7,926 nucleotides of DNA from Anaerolineales bacterium UBA2232 (GTDB taxonomy: Bacteria; Chloroflexota; Anaerolineae; UBA2200). Below the pieces are notes generated by a model that saw only the letters and a list, made by a program, of their open reading frames with translations, ran no database searches and was not told where the DNA came from. Numbering within the stretch: the stretch's first letter is position 1; each line of letters begins with the position of its first letter. The stretch spans positions 1 to 7,926 of the forward strand of contig DDYO01000222.1 of the NCBI GenBank assembly GCA_002348045.1. Direction: 5' to 3'. The position numbers and the translations under genes were made by a program. Below, one piece after another: positions 5,577 through 7,926 of the stretch.

Positions 5577-6860
5577 CTACAAGAGCCGTCGCCCAACAAC
5601 GTCCGCCAGGACTTGAAGGAAACGATCGACCTCTTCGACGGTGTTGTACACGTAAAAGCTGGCCCGCAGCGTGCCTTCAACCTGGAGGCAATCGGCCAGG
5701 GGGTGAGCGCAGTGTCCGCCAGAACGGATAGCAATCCCCTCATCGTTCAGCAGCTGCGCCGTAAGGTGGATGTCGCCCCCGACAATGCTGAACGTCGCCG
5801 CGCCACCCCGGATCTCCACATCCAGCGGGCCGTACACCTGTACGTTGGGAATGACCGCCAGCCCAGCCAGGGCGTGTCCGGTCAGCTCCTTCTCGTGCTC
5901 GCGGACCTGATCCATGCCCAGTCGCTGCAAATAGGTGATGGCGCCCTCCAGGACCTCACCGGTACGCAGGTCTTCCGCGCCGGCCAGGGCGATGGCACCC
6001 GCCACATTGGCCGTGCCCGCTTCGAACTTCCAGGGCAGGTCGTTCCAGGTGGCGCGCTCGACGGTCACCTCACGGATCATCTCCCCGCCAAAGAGAAAGG
6101 GCGTCATGTTCTGCAAAAGATCACGCCGTGCCCACAGCACCCCAATGCCCATGGGCGCCAGCATCTTGTGTCCGGAAAAGGCATAGAAATCACAGCCGAT
6201 GTCGTTCACGTCCACCGCCATGTGCGGGGCGGACTGGGCGCCATCCACCAGGAACAGGGCCCCAACCTCGTGGGCCAGCCGGCCAATCTCTTGCACCGGG
6301 TGAATCGTCCCGAGGACATTGGAGGCGTGGGCGCAGGCCACCAGCTTGGTCCTGGGAGTCACGGCCCGGCGGAACTCGTCCATATCCAGCGTGCCGTCGG
6401 GCAACATGGGGACGACTTTGAGTACGGCACCGGTCCGGTCGCGCAGGAACTGCCACGGCACGAGATTGGCGTGATGCTCCATCACGGTGGTCACGATCTC
6501 GTCGCCCGCGCCGATGGTCGTGGTTGGATGCGAGCCATTCAGCAGCGCATGGGCCACCAGGTTGATGGCCTCAGTAGTGTTGCGCACAAAGACCACCTCG
6601 CGCCAGTCCTTGGCCCCGATGAATTCCGCCACATTCTGATGGGCCTGCTCGTAGAGCTCACTGGCTTCCAGGGCCAAGGTGTGGGACGACCGGTGGACGT
6701 TGGCATTGTAGTGGGCATAGTAGCGCTGCAGCGTATCCAGCACCTGCTGCGGTTTTTGCGTTGTGGCGGCGCTGTCCAGGTAGACCAGCTCTCTTCCATT
6801 CACCTGGCGTCTCAGGATAGGAAAGTCCTGGCGAATCCTGGCCACATCCAAATTGGGCAT
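5577..6860 (-). CDS. sufS: SufS, group II cysteine desulfurase
   Basis: PLP enzyme that takes sulfur from L-cysteine, leaving alanine, and holds it as a persulfide for Fe-S assembly. 427 aa, slightly longer than usual. All active-site marks are present: LDSAATTQKP near the N-terminus, NTTEAIN (94-100), the EHHANLVPW block (His129/His130), Asp206 and Gln209 in LVDGAQS, the Schiff-base Lys232 in FSGHKMLAPMGIGVLW, and the persulfide Cys384 in IRSGGHCAHP with Arg379. The RSGGHCA loop is the group II (SufS/CsdA) form. The ATG at 6860 has GAGG (6871-6874) 10 bases upstream, a rather long spacing. It begins 29 bp after the ThiF-like gene and is followed 43 bp later by the U-like gene, the usual SufS-SufU order. 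This is the only desulfurase in the window with an intact active site, so it is the expected sulfur source for the whole set. Confidence 0.97.
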   Translation of the reverse strand: MPNLDVARIRQDFPILRRQVNGRELVYLDSAATTQKPQQVLDTLQRYYAHYNANVHRSSHTLALEASELYEQAHQNVAEFIGAKDWREVVFVRNTTEAINLVAHALLNGSHPTTTIGAGDEIVTTVMEHHANLVPWQFLRDRTGAVLKVVPMLPDGTLDMDEFRRAVTPRTKLVACAHASNVLGTIHPVQEIGRLAHEVGALFLVDGAQSAPHMAVDVNDIGCDFYAFSGHKMLAPMGIGVLWARRDLLQNMTPFLFGGEMIREVTVERATWNDLPWKFEAGTANVAGAIALAGAEDLRTGEVLEGAITYLQRLGMDQVREHEKELTGHALAGLAVIPNVQVYGPLDVEIRGGAATFSIVGGDIHLTAQLLNDEGIAIRSGGHCAHPLADCLQVEGTLRASFYVYNTVEEVDRFLQVLADVVGRRLL

Positions 6861-6889
6861 TATCGGTAGTCCTCTTTCTGTCGAGATAG

Positions 6890-7915
6890 CTATGAGCCGA
6901 CGTAACGATCGTAGATGCTGCGGGCCACAGCTTCATCATCGGTGCCCTTGATAATGGCTCGCCCATCGGGAAACACGGTCAACTCATGGGCGGGCAAGGT
7001 CAGACGCAGCAAGTACTCGTTGTCAACCACCGTGCCCGCGGCCGCGAGCCGCCGGGCCAAAGCGTGCAGGTCGACCCGGGCCCTGCCCCGATGGTTGACC
7101 TGCACCGCGTTGCGTCCGCAGAGTGTGCTGACATAGGTACCCAGACGGGCCTGGAGAAACTCGAACTTGCCTTGGCCGCACGCTGGACAGCTCGGATCCC
7201 GGTCGGGCATCCTCATCAGGTCCATCTGTCCATTCCAGACATCCACCGACAGCAGGCCTCCAAACAGGTCTTCACGGTGGCCCAGAAGGATCTTGAGCCC
7301 TTCGACGACCTCCAGGGAGGCCACGACGTTCACCGCTGCACCCAGCACTCCTGCTGTGTCACAAGTTTGCACCGTCCCGGCGGCGGGCTGATCCCGCATA
7401 AAGCACCGGAAACACGGCGTCTGGTGCGGCAGGATGGCCATACACAGGCCATGAGTGCCCAGAACGGCGCCGTACACCCAAGGGATGTCCTTGCTGACGC
7501 AGGCATCGTTGACCAGGTAGCGGGTTCCAAAATTGTCGGTGCCATCCAGCACAAGGTCCATGCCGGCAATCAAGTCCACGACATTTGCCGGGTTCACGTC
7601 GGCCACGACCTCTTCGATGACCACCTCGGAGTTGACCCGCCGCAGCTTTTCCGCGGCGGCAACCGCCTTGGGCAGGCCGCGGCGAACATCGTCTTCATCG
7701 AACAGCGTCTGCCTCTGCAGATTGCTTTCCTCGATAAAATCGCGATCGACAATCCTGACCATCCCCACACCGGCCCGCACAATCGTGCTGGCGATGACCG
7801 TACCCAGCGCGCCGCAGCCAACGACAACGGCCCGGGCATCGTGCAAGCGCACCTGCCCAGCGATGCCGACCTGGGGCAAGAGGGTCTGCCGGGAGTACCG
7901 CTCGAGATGGGTCAC
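6890..7915 (-). CDS. ThiF/MoeB/HesA-family E1-like adenylyltransferase
   Basis: ATP-dependent enzyme that adenylates the C-terminal glycine of a ubiquitin-like sulfur carrier (ThiS, MoaD, CysO types) before sulfur transfer. 341 aa. Visible: nucleotide-binding GCGALG (33-38), DRDFIEESNLQRQ with Arg69, the DGTDNF block (124-129, Asp127), zinc pairs CFRC (168-171) and CPAC (243-246), and Cys185 in TCDTAGVLG, the ThiF-type cysteine that can form a thioester or persulfide link. A tail of about 85 residues follows the second zinc pair and ends in FPDGRAIIKGTDD...YDRYVG, as in several MoeB/ThiF proteins; no rhodanese domain is attached. The start is GTG at 7915: an in-frame TAA lies at 7922-7924 and the first internal Met is residue 52. 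No clear ribosome binding site is seen in the few bases upstream. No carrier-protein gene is in the window, so ThiF, MoeB or CysO-activating roles cannot be separated. Confidence 0.9.
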   Translation of the reverse strand: MTHLERYSRQTLLPQVGIAGQVRLHDARAVVVGCGALGTVIASTIVRAGVGMVRIVDRDFIEESNLQRQTLFDEDDVRRGLPKAVAAAEKLRRVNSEVVIEEVVADVNPANVVDLIAGMDLVLDGTDNFGTRYLVNDACVSKDIPWVYGAVLGTHGLCMAILPHQTPCFRCFMRDQPAAGTVQTCDTAGVLGAAVNVVASLEVVEGLKILLGHREDLFGGLLSVDVWNGQMDLMRMPDRDPSCPACGQGKFEFLQARLGTYVSTLCGRNAVQVNHRGRARVDLHALARRLAAAGTVVDNEYLLRLTLPAHELTVFPDGRAIIKGTDDEAVARSIYDRYVGS

Positions 7916-7926
7916 CGGCTTTTACT

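Noticed and set aside
5534..5743. Upstream extension of the U-like protein by 70 residues
   Set aside because: The extension overlaps the 3' end of sufS, shows no family similarity, and a good GAGGAG site precedes the ATG at 5533.
4798..6869. Long plus-strand open frames opposite cysE, the U-like gene and sufS
   Set aside because: They mirror well-supported genes, have no family motifs, and lack consistent ribosome binding sites.

Overview
All ten genes lie on the minus strand, so the window reads right to left in the direction of expression. The DNA is GC-rich and most genes have strong AGGAGG-type ribosome binding sites. The distal pair is hgcA-hgcB, the corrinoid membrane protein and ferredoxin needed for microbial mercury methylation. 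This suggests an anaerobic bacterium. Known hgcAB carriers include Desulfobacterota, Firmicutes, Chloroflexota and methanogens; the phylum cannot be settled from the sequence alone, and Chloroflexota is only a guess.

Layout in transcription order: a ThiF/MoeB/HesA-type E1-like adenylyltransferase (7915-6890); a complete SufS cysteine desulfurase (6860-5577); a short IscU-like protein that lacks the third cluster cysteine (5533-5156); a serine acetyltransferase CysE fused to a C-terminal MIP18/DUF59 domain (5154-4177); an IscS/NifS-family protein in which the PLP-binding lysine is replaced by leucine (4120-2954); a ferritin (2912-2418); a gap of 154 bp with strong hairpins (2264-2417); a three-cysteine IscU scaffold fused to a MIP18/DUF59 domain (2263-1628); a TusA-like sulfur carrier with a duplicated Cys-Pro motif (1617-1354); hgcA (1284-295); and hgcB (292 to the left edge, its last codons possibly missing). 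Most gaps are 1 to 70 bp, consistent with one operon or two consecutive ones.

Together the genes cover cysteine precursor synthesis (CysE), sulfur mobilisation (SufS, TusA, possibly ThiF), iron storage (ferritin) and Fe-S scaffolding and delivery (two U-type proteins, two DUF59 domains), ending in HgcB, which carries two [4Fe-4S] sites, and HgcA. The inference is that this is a sulfur/iron supply island linked to mercury methylation. The most unusual points are the lysine-less IscS paralogue, the two-cysteine U protein, the two independent DUF59 fusions and the linkage to hgcAB. No mobile elements, CRISPR arrays, tRNA or rRNA genes were seen, and no convincing gene lies on the plus strand.
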